Part shown: positions 30,784-41,536 of the stretch, in pieces | How the letters are laid out: every line of letters begins with the position of its first letter | Position numbering within the stretch: the first letter of the stretch is position 1 | Translations under genes and position numbers: made by a program | Origin: Bicyclus anynana | Taxonomy: Eukaryota > Arthropoda > Insecta > Lepidoptera > Nymphalidae | DNA length: 64,000 nucleotides | NCBI RefSeq assembly: GCF_947172395.1 | Contig: NC_069095.1 | Span: 1,736,001-1,800,000 of the forward strand | Reading direction: 5' to 3' | Notes under the pieces: model-generated | Database searches by the model: none | Told to the model about the DNA's origin: nothing | The model's input: the letters and a program-made list of their open reading frames with translations, nothing else

Positions 30784-33700
30784 GTAATTTCCAATGTTTT
30801 TAATGTCTTACTATTTATAATTTAAGTACTTTAATTAAAATTTAAATTTAAATTAATTTGCATTTGTGTTCTAACGATTAGGTAGGTACTTCGTAATTTT
30901 GTTATATGTATGTAATAAGATTCGTAGGTCATCAATGTCAACGAAAGGAAATTTGAAAGATTATAATCTCAGAAACTACTGGTCCAATTTCAAAAATTCT
31001 TTCCCCGTTTTCATACGTGAACGGGAACAACAATATCTTATATAATCCTTGCGCCCAGTTATAATTATAATTGTAATCTTTTTTATTATTTTATAAAATG
31101 ACCAACAACTATTTATAGTACTAGTGTTATAGTCCTGTACGTAAGTACGGTAGGCAACAAACAGTGGCGTGCACAGAGCCTCTTAAGTAGGGTATGAGTT
31201 TTCGCCGCGTCAGTTTCGGGATCTCACAGACAGATTTCAAAAGATTAAACTATCAAGTGACCAAGCATTACACTTTAGGGAATATTATAAGAAATCATGT
31301 GTCCCAGTTGCCAGTAACTTAGCTTAGTGGCAAGCCTTCGAAAAACACTGTAAAATATCAAACTTTAAGGGAAACATCTATGGGAAGATTCTGTTATTCA
31401 CAAATACCGCGGGAACCATGGATTTTTTTGGGATGAAAAGTAGCCAATCTGTGAATCCAGAGTAAAATCTACTTCTACTCCAAATTACAGCAAAATCGCT
31501 TCAGTTGCCGCTACACAAAGGAGATCCTCCACCATCCCTTATTTTATCCCCATGGGGGTTGTTTTTTTAATAATTTATCAAAATCCTATTCAAGCGAACG
31601 TCTTCGTCATAGTGTCCAATCATTAATTTCAGTTCAATCAGTCGAAAATCTAAGAGGATACAATACAAACTTTCATCTCCTATTTTATCCCCTTAGGGGT
31701 GTAATTTATCAAAATCCTTTCTTAAGGGATGCCTACGTCATAGTAGCTTTTTGCATGCAAAGTCTCAGCCCGATTAGTTTAAAGTTGTCAAAGTTTCATA
31801 CAACTTTCACCCCCTATTTTATCTCCTTGGAGGTAGAATTGACAAAAATCCTTTCTTAGCGGATGCCTACGTCATAACATCTACCTGCATGCCAAATTTC
31901 AGCCCAATCCGTCCAGTGGTTAGCGTTCCGGTACCGACGATATCGTTTAGAAACCAAAAGGGGTGTGGATTTTTATCCTCCTTCTAAAAAAGGCCGCTTC
32001 CATCTTAGATTGCATCATTACTTACCATCAGGTGAGCTTGTAGTCAAAGGTAGTAAAGAATAAAAAAAGATCAATTTTTGTAGGCACGTAATTTATCTAT
32101 AGTATAAAATAATCATAGACATAGTCTTAGTCAAGTTTTCTATTTTTTTTCTGTAGCGCCATTCATACATCCATGTAAACCGAACGATCAGAAATGCATT
32201 CTGTCAAGTGGGAAAGCAGCACTACCCTACCTCACCGCTGGTGTACCAGAGCTAGGGTTGCCTGTCGTTGACCCCATAACAATAAACGAGGTCAGGTCTG
32301 ATGGTGTCAACCTGAAACTGGGTTTCCGAAACCTTAAGATCACCGGTGTCACCAAATGCAAGATAATTGACCTTAGGTAAGTTAATGAAACTTAAATAAT
32401 TAAGTAGTCATCATCATTGTCCGTCTATTTTAACGACGCCAGACCCCCTAGCCAAGTGGCACGTCGATACTCTTTCTACAATCTTAGCGATTGTAGTCGC
32501 TAACGCTTCGAAAACTAGAACGATGTATGGAAATGACAGATCTTTATCAAGTGACCTGCTTATGTCATTCCCATACATCTTTCTAGTTTTCGAAGCGTTA
32601 GCGATCGTAGAAAGGGAATCGACATGCTACTTGGCTAGTGGGGCTGTACAGAGTCTAAGATATTTATTAGAAACGACCTTCACCCATCTGTTTAATGGAT
32701 GAAAAGTGTATCCAATTTTCCCGTCCATTTCTCCCGTTGATCCCATAACAATAAATAAATGAGGTCAGATCTGATGGTGTTTTCAGATGGGATTATCAAA
32801 TGAACCTTGCTGGTCTATTCACTATATTGGTCTTCATTAACAAGCTTTTAAAATAAACATCAAATCTGTAAATGTCATCTACGTACTGAATTATATCCAC
32901 CAGTAAGCATCGGGTGACATTAGTTACATATAATCTCAATTACAATGTATGACAACCAGCATGCGTCAAAGATAGTGAATTAGCCTGCAGTCCATCGTAA
33001 TGGACTAAGATCCGTATTAGAAACGACCTTCATCCATCTGTTTAGTGGATGAAAAATATCTCATATCAAATTTAGCACAGCGACAATCGCGCGCAGCGTG
33101 TCGCTCACTATTGCCGCGCTATGTTTGGACACGCCATAATAATGATGATCTTTGATTGAACTAGTTCTTTCTATTGATTTTTTCCAGCCGCAATCCAGAG
33201 AGGCACACTATTAAGCTGACTGTGGAATGTCCCCTGCATGCGGAAGGGCAGTACGATCTGAACGGCAAGCTGGCATTTATCAACGCGTACGGGGATGGGG
33301 ACTTCAAAATCTATACCAGTCAGTACTTATTTGTATTTTTTTATTAAATACTAGTGGACGCCCGCGACATCGTCTTCGTGTAGTTCAGTATTTTACAAAT
33401 TCCATGGGAACTAATTATTTTTCCGGAATAAAAATTGGCCTTTATGTTGCTAAATAACCTCTTCAATCCTTCAGTAAAAGTTCAATTAACATTAATCTAA
33501 GATTCTTATTAGAAACGATCTTCACCCACATGTTTAATGGGTGAAAAGTGTTTATATCAAATTTAGTAATTAAAAAAATATATTAATGTACATTGCTTAG
33601 AAATTTCCTGGCCAAACTATTGTAAGCCATTATTGACTATCAAATTTGGAGGTAACCTACTTGCAACATATTTTTAATATCCTTCTTTATTGAATATTTT

Positions 33701-36700
33701 TTGTCGCGAAAATCAAATCAGAAAGGGGTGAAATAGGGGATGAAAGTTTGTATGGAAAGTCCTTCAATTTTCAAGTTAGATAAATTTGTAAAAATTCATG
33801 TGTACTACCAGAAAAATACTAAAAGTTGAAGAAACAGATGGGAAAAGAATACAGCAAAAACTAAAATAACTTGTCAGTAGCTATAAAAATCATGCCCACC
33901 TGGAATGGTGGCAAGAATACAGACTGCTCTTTCGCGTTGGACATCCAGGGTGATTTTGAGTAAAAACTTTACTTGATAAAACTAGAGGAAAATTACAAAT
34001 AGACACAAATAAAAATATTATTAAACTTCACTTCCCTCATAAAATATATACCTATTAACAACAACAGCCCGTATTTCTGGTTTATAATTACTGTGACCTT
34101 GTAAATTTAAATGGAATCCACGCGAAATCTGTTTCTATATAAACCAACTTGTATGAATAATTAAAAATGGCCAATCTCGAGTTAAATTCATATTTCCGAG
34201 AACAATAATAGTTGTTCTCAGTAAGACAACTATTTTCCTTGTTTTTAACTGACTTCAAAAAAGGAAGAGGTTTCTTAATTCGACCCTTATAGTTTTTATG
34301 TGTGTTCGCGGATTATTTCGTCGTTTATGAACCGATTATGATGATTATTTTTATTGTAAAGGAGATATTCCAAGGATGCTATCATGATACAGAAACCAGC
34401 ATCTCATGATAAGATCCTGGAGAAATCTGTAGGGGCGAAAATTGTAGGGGCTTTAAGTATTTTAATGAAGAAGAGCCATGTAGTTAGCCGTGCAGCCGTC
34501 TTTGAAATCGGTTCTATTTTTATAAAAGTTAGTAATGGCCAAGTACGGAGGCATCTGTCTCCTGTTATAGAGGGGTGGTTTGTACAGAAACTCAACACGC
34601 TACTCCAATTTAAATTGATGGGCATCCAATTTAAGTTGATGGGCATCCATTTTAATTTGATGCGCATCCAATTTAAGTTCATGGGCATCCAATTTAAGTT
34701 GATGCGCATCCAATTTAAGTTGATGGGCATCCAATTTAAGTTGATGGGCATCCAATTCAAGTTGATGGCATAGCGCCAAATATTTAACACGTAAAGTCAC
34801 AATCGTCTGATATGTACATTAATGATATATAAATAATACCCGGAACGGATGACTTTACGTGTTTTTACGTACCATCCGTTTCCAAATACCGGGTTGCTAC
34901 TGACAAATACGTGTAAAGATTAAAAATCCTATCCAAAACTGGAACTTAAGACTTCATGAGCAGTCGCCAAAGTGGCTGACCCTTGGTACAATATACAGTT
35001 AGTAGTACAGACGCCGCGCGGTTTTACCCGCATGGTTCCCGTTCCCATAAGAATACGGGGATAATAGACATCCTGTAGCCTTCCTCGATAAATGGGCTAT
35101 CTGACACTGAAAGAAATTTTCAAATCGGACCAGTAGTTCCTGAAATTAGCGCGTTCAAACAAACAAACACTTCAGCTTTATAATATTAGTATAGATTGTA
35201 ACAATTCCGTAATTTAGTTACATCAAGTCATAAAGCTATTTTTAATTACAGACAAAGTAAGCATCACAGTCGAAATTAAAGTCAAGGATATTCAAAAAAA
35301 TGGCCGCAAACACTGGAAGGTCACCGGATTCGACTACAGCTATGAAATGATAGAAAAAGTCTACATCGATCTCAAAAATCTGTTCGACGGTGATGAGAAA
35401 CGCGGTAAGTTCTGGACACTTGCCGCTAAAGCGTAGCTTGAGGGCTATATGTTCTTTGTTATTCAACTTATTTTATAGGACCACACCTCCCTCCTTAGAG
35501 GAGAGGGGATCTTATACCCACTCCAATGCGGGTTAGCGGGCTTAGGATGATTTTTAACGACAACTATCGTATGTTAATGAAAATGACCGGGACGGCTTCA
35601 CGTGCTTTCTGGGGCACGCGGGAGTAATAGACTCGTCTACCTACTCCGGGTTGTAATTATTATTTTTTTTGAAAGGCACTCAAGGCCTCTTAACTTAAGT
35701 CCAATCCTAAAATAAAAACATATTGTCTTACAATAATGTAAAAAAATATACTAAAAAACACTACCCTCCTTCTGACGCCTTCGGATAATAAATTCAAAAG
35801 GAATGATTTCTGATGAAAGGAATTGATTTAGGTAAAAAAATATTTAAAAAAAAAACGATAATTTGAATTTGGTACTTCCTCTATAAACCACAGAATAGAT
35901 AAGACAAGTAGGTATAGTCCAGGATCCGGGGTGCATCTTTACAATCGATTACTAATCAGTTAATTTTCCGTGATTAGCTTAATCATGAAAATTCCTGATT
36001 CTGGTAGCTAATATTTTACTAAGTAACAACATTAACAACTCAATGTTTTTTTTCCAAAATGCTTGGAAATTTGAGCATTATTTTGAAGACCTTCTTCGAG
36101 ATACATCGAACTTACTGTACTGGTCGCACAGCGGCCAGCAATAATTACAATAGTTGTATAAAAATACATATCAGTCGTGTTTAGTGGCCAAATAAATTAC
36201 TTTGTAAAATCATCATTTTAAATTTCGAACTGGCTGGCACATAGAAGGATTTTTTGTGAAAAAAATTACTTTGGCGCGTAAAAAACTATTGTTATTAGTT
36301 GTTCGTCAACTTCATCATTGGTTTTAAAATAGTAAAATTAATGAAAGCATCCCGACTATCGACTTCCCATCAAAACTTTGAAATTCAGAATCACACCGAC
36401 AACACTAGTATACAACAAACATCAACCTCGTTAGAATTATCTCAAACCAACATAATTCCCGGAAAATCCACATTAAACTTTATGAATTGTACTCAATTTT
36501 TTTTTCTAATAAAAGTTCTGAATTGTACTACTTAGTCTAATTTCCGCGCATTATTTGAGAAAAGTTTAAATACAAGCCATGGTCACAACTAGGCATTGAT
36601 GGACAAGTCAGCCATTGACGGTCAATTATTCTCACGTTTCTGCAGCGAAGACGTTTCATAAGTCGTGCCGTCATTCACGCAGCGACCAATACATGATCAG

Positions 36701-37145
36701 TTATAGTCGTGGGTGCTGAAGAAACGTGAGAATAATTGATAGTCAATGGCTTGCATTACGTATATGTTTATGTATTCACACGTTCGTCCATCAATGCTTC
36801 TCTGGCCGGCTTGTAGTATAAATAATGTAGTAATGTATATATCGATGACCTCGTCATTGATACAGTTGATACTAATAAAAATCAATTGTATAAATGCTCC
36901 CCGAATTCTCGACTAGCATACACGCGTCTTTGAAATTATTTTAGGTATTAATTTAATTAATTAAATTAAGTAATTAACAATTTTTTTTCACAGCTAAGCC
37001 GTTGAAAGATATCCTCGACCACAGTTGGAAGGAAATCATCGATGAAGTAGGCGGCCCAATGGTGAAACAAGTAATAGGGAATTACGTGAATTTTGTCAAG
37101 GCGTTTTTCCTTGCTGTTCCATGCAAAGAACTCGAAATCGCATAA
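30711..37145 (+). CDS. Takeout/JHBP-family secreted protein, gene 2 (5 exons, 242 aa)
   Basis: Join 30711-30783, 32157-32376, 33188-33318, 35252-35404, 36994-37145; GT-AG introns with phases 1, 2, 1, 1, the same as gene 1, and exons 2-5 of identical length. The 242-aa precursor has a hydrophobic signal peptide (about residues 1-22), then the JHBP/Takeout domain: C31 and C38 (PCKPNDQKC), PYLTAGVPELGLPVVDP, C92, C112, AYGDGD, TGFDYSY and LFDGDEKR. In exon 4 the two proteins agree at about 31 of 51 residues by eye. The C-terminus ends LEIA like gene 1, but with one cysteine (C236) where gene 1 has two (C223, C231), so disulfide bonding or ligand fit may differ. Probably a secreted carrier of a small hydrophobic molecule; ligand unknown. 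Confidence 0.93.
31380..31560 (-). mobile_element. Helitron-like fragment (gene 2 intron 1)
   Basis: Contains ACCGCGGGAACCATGGATTT and AGTAAAATCTACTTCTACTC, reverse complement of the family at 28120; both ends are missing. Confidence 0.5.
31570..31918. repeat. Degenerate ~125-bp tandem repeat, three units (gene 2 intron 1)
   Basis: Three units each have TATCAAAATCC or ACAAAAATCC, GATGCCTACGTCATA (ACGTCTTCGTCATAG in the first), a TTTCAG-CCAATC-type stretch and (first two) CTATTTTATC-CC. Units start near 31573, 31693 and 31828; the last is cut off by SINE A. Confidence 0.65.
31919..32068 (+). repeat. SINE family A, 5'-truncated (gene 2 intron 1)
   Basis: Starts in the body at GTTAGCGTTCCGGTACC and ends AAAGAATAAAAAAA. 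It lies only about 90 nt before exon 2. Confidence 0.75.
32157..32376 (+). CDS. Gene 2 exon 2: N-terminal JHBP core
   Basis: 220 nt, acceptor TTCTGTAG|CG, donor CTTAG|GTAAGT. Encodes the cysteine pair and the PELG...DP motif. Confidence 0.94.
32445..32643. mobile_element. Foldback MITE, ~199 bp (gene 2 intron 2)
   Basis: Left arm CCCCCTAGCCAAGTGGCACG...TTCTAC...CGCTAACGCTTCGAAAACTAGAA is mirrored by a right arm ending ACTTGGCTAGTGGGG. The pairing extends over roughly 80-85 bp on each side with small gaps. Its termini (CTAGCCAAGT) also occur decayed near 54275-54350. Confidence 0.75.
32736..32815 (+). pseudogene. Exon-2 fragment inside gene 2 intron 2
   Basis: GTTGATCCCATAACAATAAA and GAGGTCAGATCTGATGGTGT repeat exon 2 positions 32265-32308 of the same gene almost exactly, apart from an inserted TAAAT-type stretch that breaks the frame and a few point changes. 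Similarity fades downstream into TTTCAGATGGGATTATCAAA and AACCTTGCTGG, which can still be lined up loosely with the exon. It lacks splice sites and is not translatable. Confidence 0.72.
33188..33318 (+). CDS. Gene 2 exon 3
   Basis: 131 nt, acceptor TTTTCCAG|CC, donor ACCA|GTCAGT. Encodes KLTVECPLHAEGQYDLNGK and AYGDGDFKIYT. Confidence 0.94.
33352..33460 (-). mobile_element. Helitron-like 3' end (gene 2 intron 3)
   Basis: CTAGTGGACGCCCGCGACAT is the reverse complement of the terminal hairpin; the rest is a truncated body. Confidence 0.6.
34605..34771. repeat. 21-bp minisatellite, 8 units (gene 2 intron 3)
   Basis: Unit CCAATTTAAGTTGATGGGCA plus T, repeated eight times with few changes. Because 21 is a multiple of 3, several frames stay open (34384-34773 +, 34404-34790 and 34600-34800 -) and encode 7-residue repeats. 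They are intronic artefacts. Confidence 0.9.
35003..35195 (-). mobile_element. Short Helitron-like element (gene 2 intron 3)
   Basis: Reads ACGCCGCGCGGTTTTACCCG, AATACGGGGATAATAGACAT, CAGTAGTTCCTGAAATTAGC, and ends CTTTATAATATTAGTATAGA at 35195. It ends only 56 nt before exon 4. Confidence 0.78.
35252..35404 (+). CDS. Gene 2 exon 4
   Basis: 153 nt, acceptor TAATTACAG|AC, donor CGCG|GTAAGT. Encodes VEIKVKDIQKNGRKHWKVTG, FDYSYEMIEK and LFDGDEKR. Confidence 0.94.
36994..37145 (+). CDS. Gene 2 exon 5: C-terminal part
   Basis: 152 nt, acceptor TTTTCACAG|CT, stop TAA at 37143-37145. Encodes KPLKDILDHSWKEIIDEVGG and the end AVPCKELEIA. A weak AATATA poly(A) variant is at 37174. Confidence 0.93.
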
Positions 37146-37239
37146 GTATACACCAGTAAACGTGATTTTTAGCAATATAAATGTCTAACTATTTATTGAA
37201 CTACTAACCGACCCTTCACAGTTACTTGTTCAGTTTTTA

Positions 37240-37640
37240 GGGTTCCGAACGTAACAAAAATGGAACCCTTATAACTTCACAGCGCACATTTTTATGTCTG
37301 TCTGTTTTCTCCGAATATACCGCACCATTCCTGTTGAAATTTGGTACACATATCTTTTTTTGTGACCCAAACGCAGATATGTACTGTGAATAAGAAAAAA
37401 ATTAATATTGGGGGTAAGATGGAAAGTTGAAAAAAAATTTTTGCAAACTTCATCGTGTGATACATAAAATGGAAGGTCCTAATAAAAGGAAAAGAAAACC
37501 TCAATCGAGCATTCCACTGCGCCACGGAGGCCCTCAAAAAGTTCTCGTTCCCTTGAAAATACGGAGATATTATATAGCTTATATTAACCGGTGAAAATGT
37601 GAAACTTCTTTCTAATGGTTAAAGAATTTTTGTTGGAGTA
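37240..37640. repeat. Mixed repeat fragments downstream of gene 2
   Basis: A GGTTCCGAACGTAACAAAAA / GGAACCCTTATAA repeat of unknown class (37240-37450; related in reverse at 48270-48490), a SINE A head remnant (CACTGCGCCACGGAGGCC, 37515-37532, minus) and a short Helitron-like piece (37545-37640). Confidence 0.5.
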
Positions 37641-37903
37641 ATTTTTGAGGTAATAAGCATCAAACAATAAATCTAACTTTACCTTCTAAATTAGATTCCA
37701 TTATTTATGGTAAGTTATGGCTTGAAATATAAAGAAAAACTTTAAATATAAAAAAAATATAAACTAAGTACGACAATACTTATTAGTGGTTACTTAATAC
37801 TGTTCTTTTGCTATTCTATACATATCTTTAAAGAAACCATAACAGAAATTGTTTTATATAAAACGAAAACCGTTTAATAACAGAAAATAGTAAAGAAACC
37901 TTT

Positions 37904-38062
37904 ACCGTTTGATAGCCCAGTGGATATGACGTCTGCCTCAAATTCGGAGGGTGTAGGTTCGAATCCGGTCCGGGGCATGCCCAAATTTTCAGTAGGAAAA
38001 ACATCGTAAGGAAACCTGCATACCTACCGGAGAATTTTCTTAGTTCTCTAATCCACATAGGG
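37904..38062 (+). repeat. SINE family B, 3'-truncated
   Basis: Head GTTTGATAGCCCAGTGGATA, B box GGTTCGAATCC, body with an internal deletion. Confidence 0.72.
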
Positions 38063-38616
38063 CTATTTAATTAATAAAAGAATTGAGAACCTCCTCCTTT
38101 TTGAAGTCGGTTAATGAAGTACCTCTGTTTGGTATAAGACAGATTTTTTAATTCCCAAAGTTCCATCTCAATCCAATAAATGGACGCTCTAGAGATAGAC
38201 AAATGAAATTTATTTTGTTCACATTGGTTATACTCGTAAAGAAAGTTTTTTTCTTGGAAATTTAGTTTTGGACAAAAACATTTTCTCTCGTTCCAGTAAA
38301 ACATTTCAATTTACGTTCATATTTAAAATGTATCCACAAAAGTCTAGGTCGAGCACTCCTTAAATACAAAGGGGAAAAAAATATAAAAGAAACACGAAAT
38401 TTCACTCTCCGTTCTTTATGAAAAGTCGTGTAAAACCGTTGCGGTGAAACAAGGTGTTAGAGTTTTGAGAACAATTTGGCTTTGCGTCATTTTTTTTTAG
38501 TAATCACTTTCCCTACTGTGGAATTTATATTTTGTAAGTACTTTTGGACACCTACAAAGTAACCGTTACTTCTATTCAATATGATCTAAAAACTGTATGA
38601 CATAACGTAAAGTTAA

Positions 38617-38900
38617 TCTATACTTATAATAAATCTGTAGAGAGGTAAATTCTGTACATGAAATATATTTCCAAAATAACTATCAGGGGGTGATTAGTGA
38701 TGGATACTGATGCCTCTGTCTGTCTGTCTGTCTGTTCGTTATAGAAACAAAAACTACTCGACGGATTTTAACGAAACTTGGTACAATTATTCTTCATACT
38801 CCTGGGCAGGTTATAGTATACTTTTTATTACGCTACGATCAATAGGAGCAGGGCAGTGAAGGGAAATGTTAGGAAAACGAGAGAAGTTACTCCATTTTTT
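38617..38900 (+). mobile_element. Helitron-like element (CTGTCTGT family)
   Basis: 5' end TCTATACTTATAATAAATCT, (CTGT)n at 38714-38734, body to GAAGTTACTCCATTTTT. Its 3' end is replaced by SINE A. Related to 3126-3438 and 47832-48150. Confidence 0.68.
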
Positions 38901-38904
38901 AAGC

Positions 38905-39118
38905 TTGGGAGGTTGGAGGCTTCGGCCATAGCTAGAAACCACCCTACCGACAAAAACGTACCGCCAAGCTGGTACGATGTCGTGTAGAAACCGAAAGGAG
39001 TGTGGATTTTCATCCTCCTCCTAACATGTTAGCCCGCTTCCATCTTAGATTTCATCATCACTTACCATCAGAAAAAATTGTAGTCAAGGGCTAACTTGTA
39101 AAAAATAAAAAAAAAATA
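38905..39118 (+). repeat. SINE family A, 5'-truncated
   Basis: Starts in the body at GGAGGCTTCGGCCATAGC and ends in an A-rich tail. Confidence 0.75.
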
Positions 39119-39295
39119 CAAAATCTAGCCATTTTAGAATGGCTATACCGCCGTAAGTCTGTTGACGTCAGTCAGACAGCAGGATGCACCACGAGCAGGT
39201 GAGGTTGGCGGTTGGGGAGGCTAACTGGTGCTAACCCCCCCCCTAAATTAAATAAACCCTAGAAATTAAAAGATCCGCAGATGAACCAAAGATAT

Positions 39296-39540
39296 CACAA
39301 ACCTGAAGTAGCAATGGGTGGGGCATATTGTATAGTTCGAAGAGCCGATGGATGTTGGGGTCCCTAGATGCTGGAATTGCGACCCCGCACCAAAAAGCGC
39401 AGTGTTGGTAGTTGGACCGAAGATAAAACGTATGTAAACGGGTTGCAGGGAGCGGTTGCAGGCAGCTCAAAGCCGTATTGTTACGCAAGACCTATGTCCA
39501 GCAGTGGACGTCCATCGACTGATAATGATCATAATGAAGT
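39296..39540 (+). mobile_element. RTE-like LINE, 3' end
   Basis: Contains TAGTTCGAAGAGCCGATGGA, CACCAAAAAGCGCAGTGTTG and CCAGCAGTGGACGTCCATCG, then a TGATAATGAT tail. Deletions have destroyed the frame. Confidence 0.65.
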
Positions 39541-39571
39541 AAATTTTTTGAAATGTTTGCAACCTATAGTA

Positions 39572-39872
39572 GACGTGATAGCCCAGTGGATATGACCTCT
39601 GCCTCCAATTCCGGAGGGTGTGGGTTCGAATCCGGTCCGGGGCAATGCACCTCCAACTTTTCAGTTGTGTGCATTTTAAGAAATTAAATATCACGTGTCT
39701 CAAACGGTGAAGGAAAACATCGTGAGGAAACCTACATAGCAGAGAATTTCTAAATTTTCTGCGTGTGTGAAGTCTGCCAATCCGCATTGGGCCAGCGTGG
39801 TGAACTATTGGCCTAACCCCTCTCATTCTAAGAGGAGACTCGAGCTCAGCAGTGGGCGGTATATGGGTTGAT
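39572..39872 (+). repeat. SINE family B, near full length
   Basis: Head GTGATAGCCCAGTGGATATG, B box GGTTCGAATCCGG, body through GAGCTCAGCAGTGGGCGGTA and GGGTTGAT. The 138-aa minus-strand open frame is antisense to it. Confidence 0.85.
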
Positions 39873-39995
39873 AACGCTTGCAACCTATTGTATCTTGATA
39901 GAAAGAAAGAAAAAATGTTTAATTTCTAAATACAAATGCTGTTTTACTATTTAAAAAAGCATTAAACAGATTCATTAATAGTTCAATTAAAAAAT

Positions 39996-40345
39996 ATAAA
40001 AATTTTAATAAAAAAAATACAACCGACTTCAAAACCTAAAAACGTACCCACTAAACTAAAAAGTGAAAAATAACATCATAATATGTTCTACCTGCTGATC
40101 AGTATGAAGGCGGTGCTAAGCCGGTGATGTATTAATTCAAGCCATGTGAGAATATCTTTTTGCAGACAGTGTTGTTTCATGTGGTCCTGTCAGAAATGGC
40201 TTAAATTAAGACAACACCGGCTAAGCACCGCCTTCATACTGATCAGCAGGTAGAACATATTATGATGTTATTTTTCACTTTTTAGTTTAGTGGGTACGTT
40301 TTTAGGTTTTGAAGTCGGTTGTATTTTTTTTATTAAAATTTTTAT
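39996..40345. repeat. Near-perfect inverted repeat, 131-bp arms
   Basis: Arms 39996-40126 and 40215-40345 are reverse complements at 130 of 131 positions by eye, around an 88-bp centre that itself pairs partly (AAGCCAT with ATGGCTT). Each arm contains ACAACCGACTTCAAAACCTA and GCTGATCAGTATGAAGGCGG. Two head-to-head copies of the AACCGACTTC-type repeat. Confidence 0.9.
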
Positions 40346-40377
40346 TATTTTTCCATTTTTAGTGTAAAATTTCATCT

Positions 40378-40884
40378 TTAACGAATACATCAGACCCCTA
40401 ATGACAGTCCCAACCCATCTTGGTACAAATATCTCAGCAATACAAATTAATCAAGCCCAAGCACAAGGTATTTACTGTAAACTGTTAAGGAGTTCCCTTA
40501 ACTGCCCTCGGTCTTCATCACCAAACCCCTAAATGACAGTCACAACCTATCTATGTGGAAAGTTCTCATTAATACAAATTAATCAAGCCCAAACACAAAG
40601 TAACTGCTGTAAATCGCCGAGGAGTTCCCTCGTCTGTTTTATGGCTCCATCATCAGATCGATTTTAAACCTTCATGAAATTGTAGTGCTTAAAAGTATTA
40701 AATGGAAAAGTATACAAACACACTAGACACCCATATAATTTTCGAAAGTTCCCCTCAATTTCTCCAGGATTCCATCATCAGATCTTGACATGATGGCAAT
40801 GGGACCAAATGGGGACTATACCGTTTCAAACAAAAAAAGAATTTTTGAAATCGGTCCAGGCGTCTTTGAGTAATCGGTGTACAT

Positions 40885-40943
<59 letters not shown>

Positions 40944-40984
40944 CGACCGAATTGAGAACCTCCTCCTTTTTGAAGTCGGTTAAT
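40378..40984 (+). repeat. AACCGACTTC-type repeat with poly(A) and internal tandem units
   Basis: Internal units of about 125-130 bp: CCCCTAATGACAGTCCCAAC near 40395 recurs as CCCCTAAATGACAGTCACAA near 40526, and ATACAAATTAATCAAGCCCA occurs in both. It ends GTACATACAT, 52 A, then ACCGAATTGAGAACCTCCTC and GAAGTCGGTTA. Class unknown. Confidence 0.6.
40889..40940 (+). repeat. 52-nt poly(A) run
   Basis: Uninterrupted A from 40889 to 40940; length may be affected by sequencing or assembly. Confidence 0.9.
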
Positions 40985-41536
40985 AAAATGAACTATTACA
41001 CTGAATAATTACTTTTTTAACGACTAACGCCACCGGAGTTGGACCGCAAATTCAAATGAAAACTTTTATTACGAGTTACTTGTACCGCTTCGAGTACATA
41101 CTCGTATGTATAGTGTTAGTATGTTATGCTAGCCACCCACCATCCAATAAGCTCACGTGCCTGCAGCGCTAACGGCAGGACATCCGATATAACTGATCGT
41201 GTGTTCCAACACATGATCAGTTATCACATGAGTTTATTGGCTGGTGTACGGGTTGGTACTGACTATGACATATACGAAATTGAGATTATATGTATCAAAT
41301 GTCATCCGGTGGTTACTGTTGGATATCATACAGTAGGTAGATGACATTTCTCCATTGATTTGACGTTTATTTTAATAGGTTGATATTAAAGACCACAGTG
41401 CATATGCCACCTGGTGCTAAGTTACCTGAATTGCAAAACAGCAATATTTACATTGATATGCAATGCATCTAGAGACATAAAACGTCATTGAAGTCTATTA
41501 AATTTAGAGATGCACTACAGTGTATATCGTCGTCGT

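Larger units (their letters stand above)
32663..33566 (+). repeat. Three copies of a ~50-bp repeat around exon 3 of gene 2
   Basis: TATTAGAAACGACCTTCA...GGATGAAAA occurs at about 32665-32710, 33015-33055 and (TATTAGAAACGATCTTCACC) 33507-33550. The second and third also share ATATCAAATTTAG. Two are in intron 2 and one in intron 3; I have not seen it elsewhere in the window. Confidence 0.7.

Noticed and set aside
34384..34800. Protein genes with 7-residue repeats
   Set aside because: They arise from the 21-bp minisatellite in intron 3 of gene 2 and are open on both strands.
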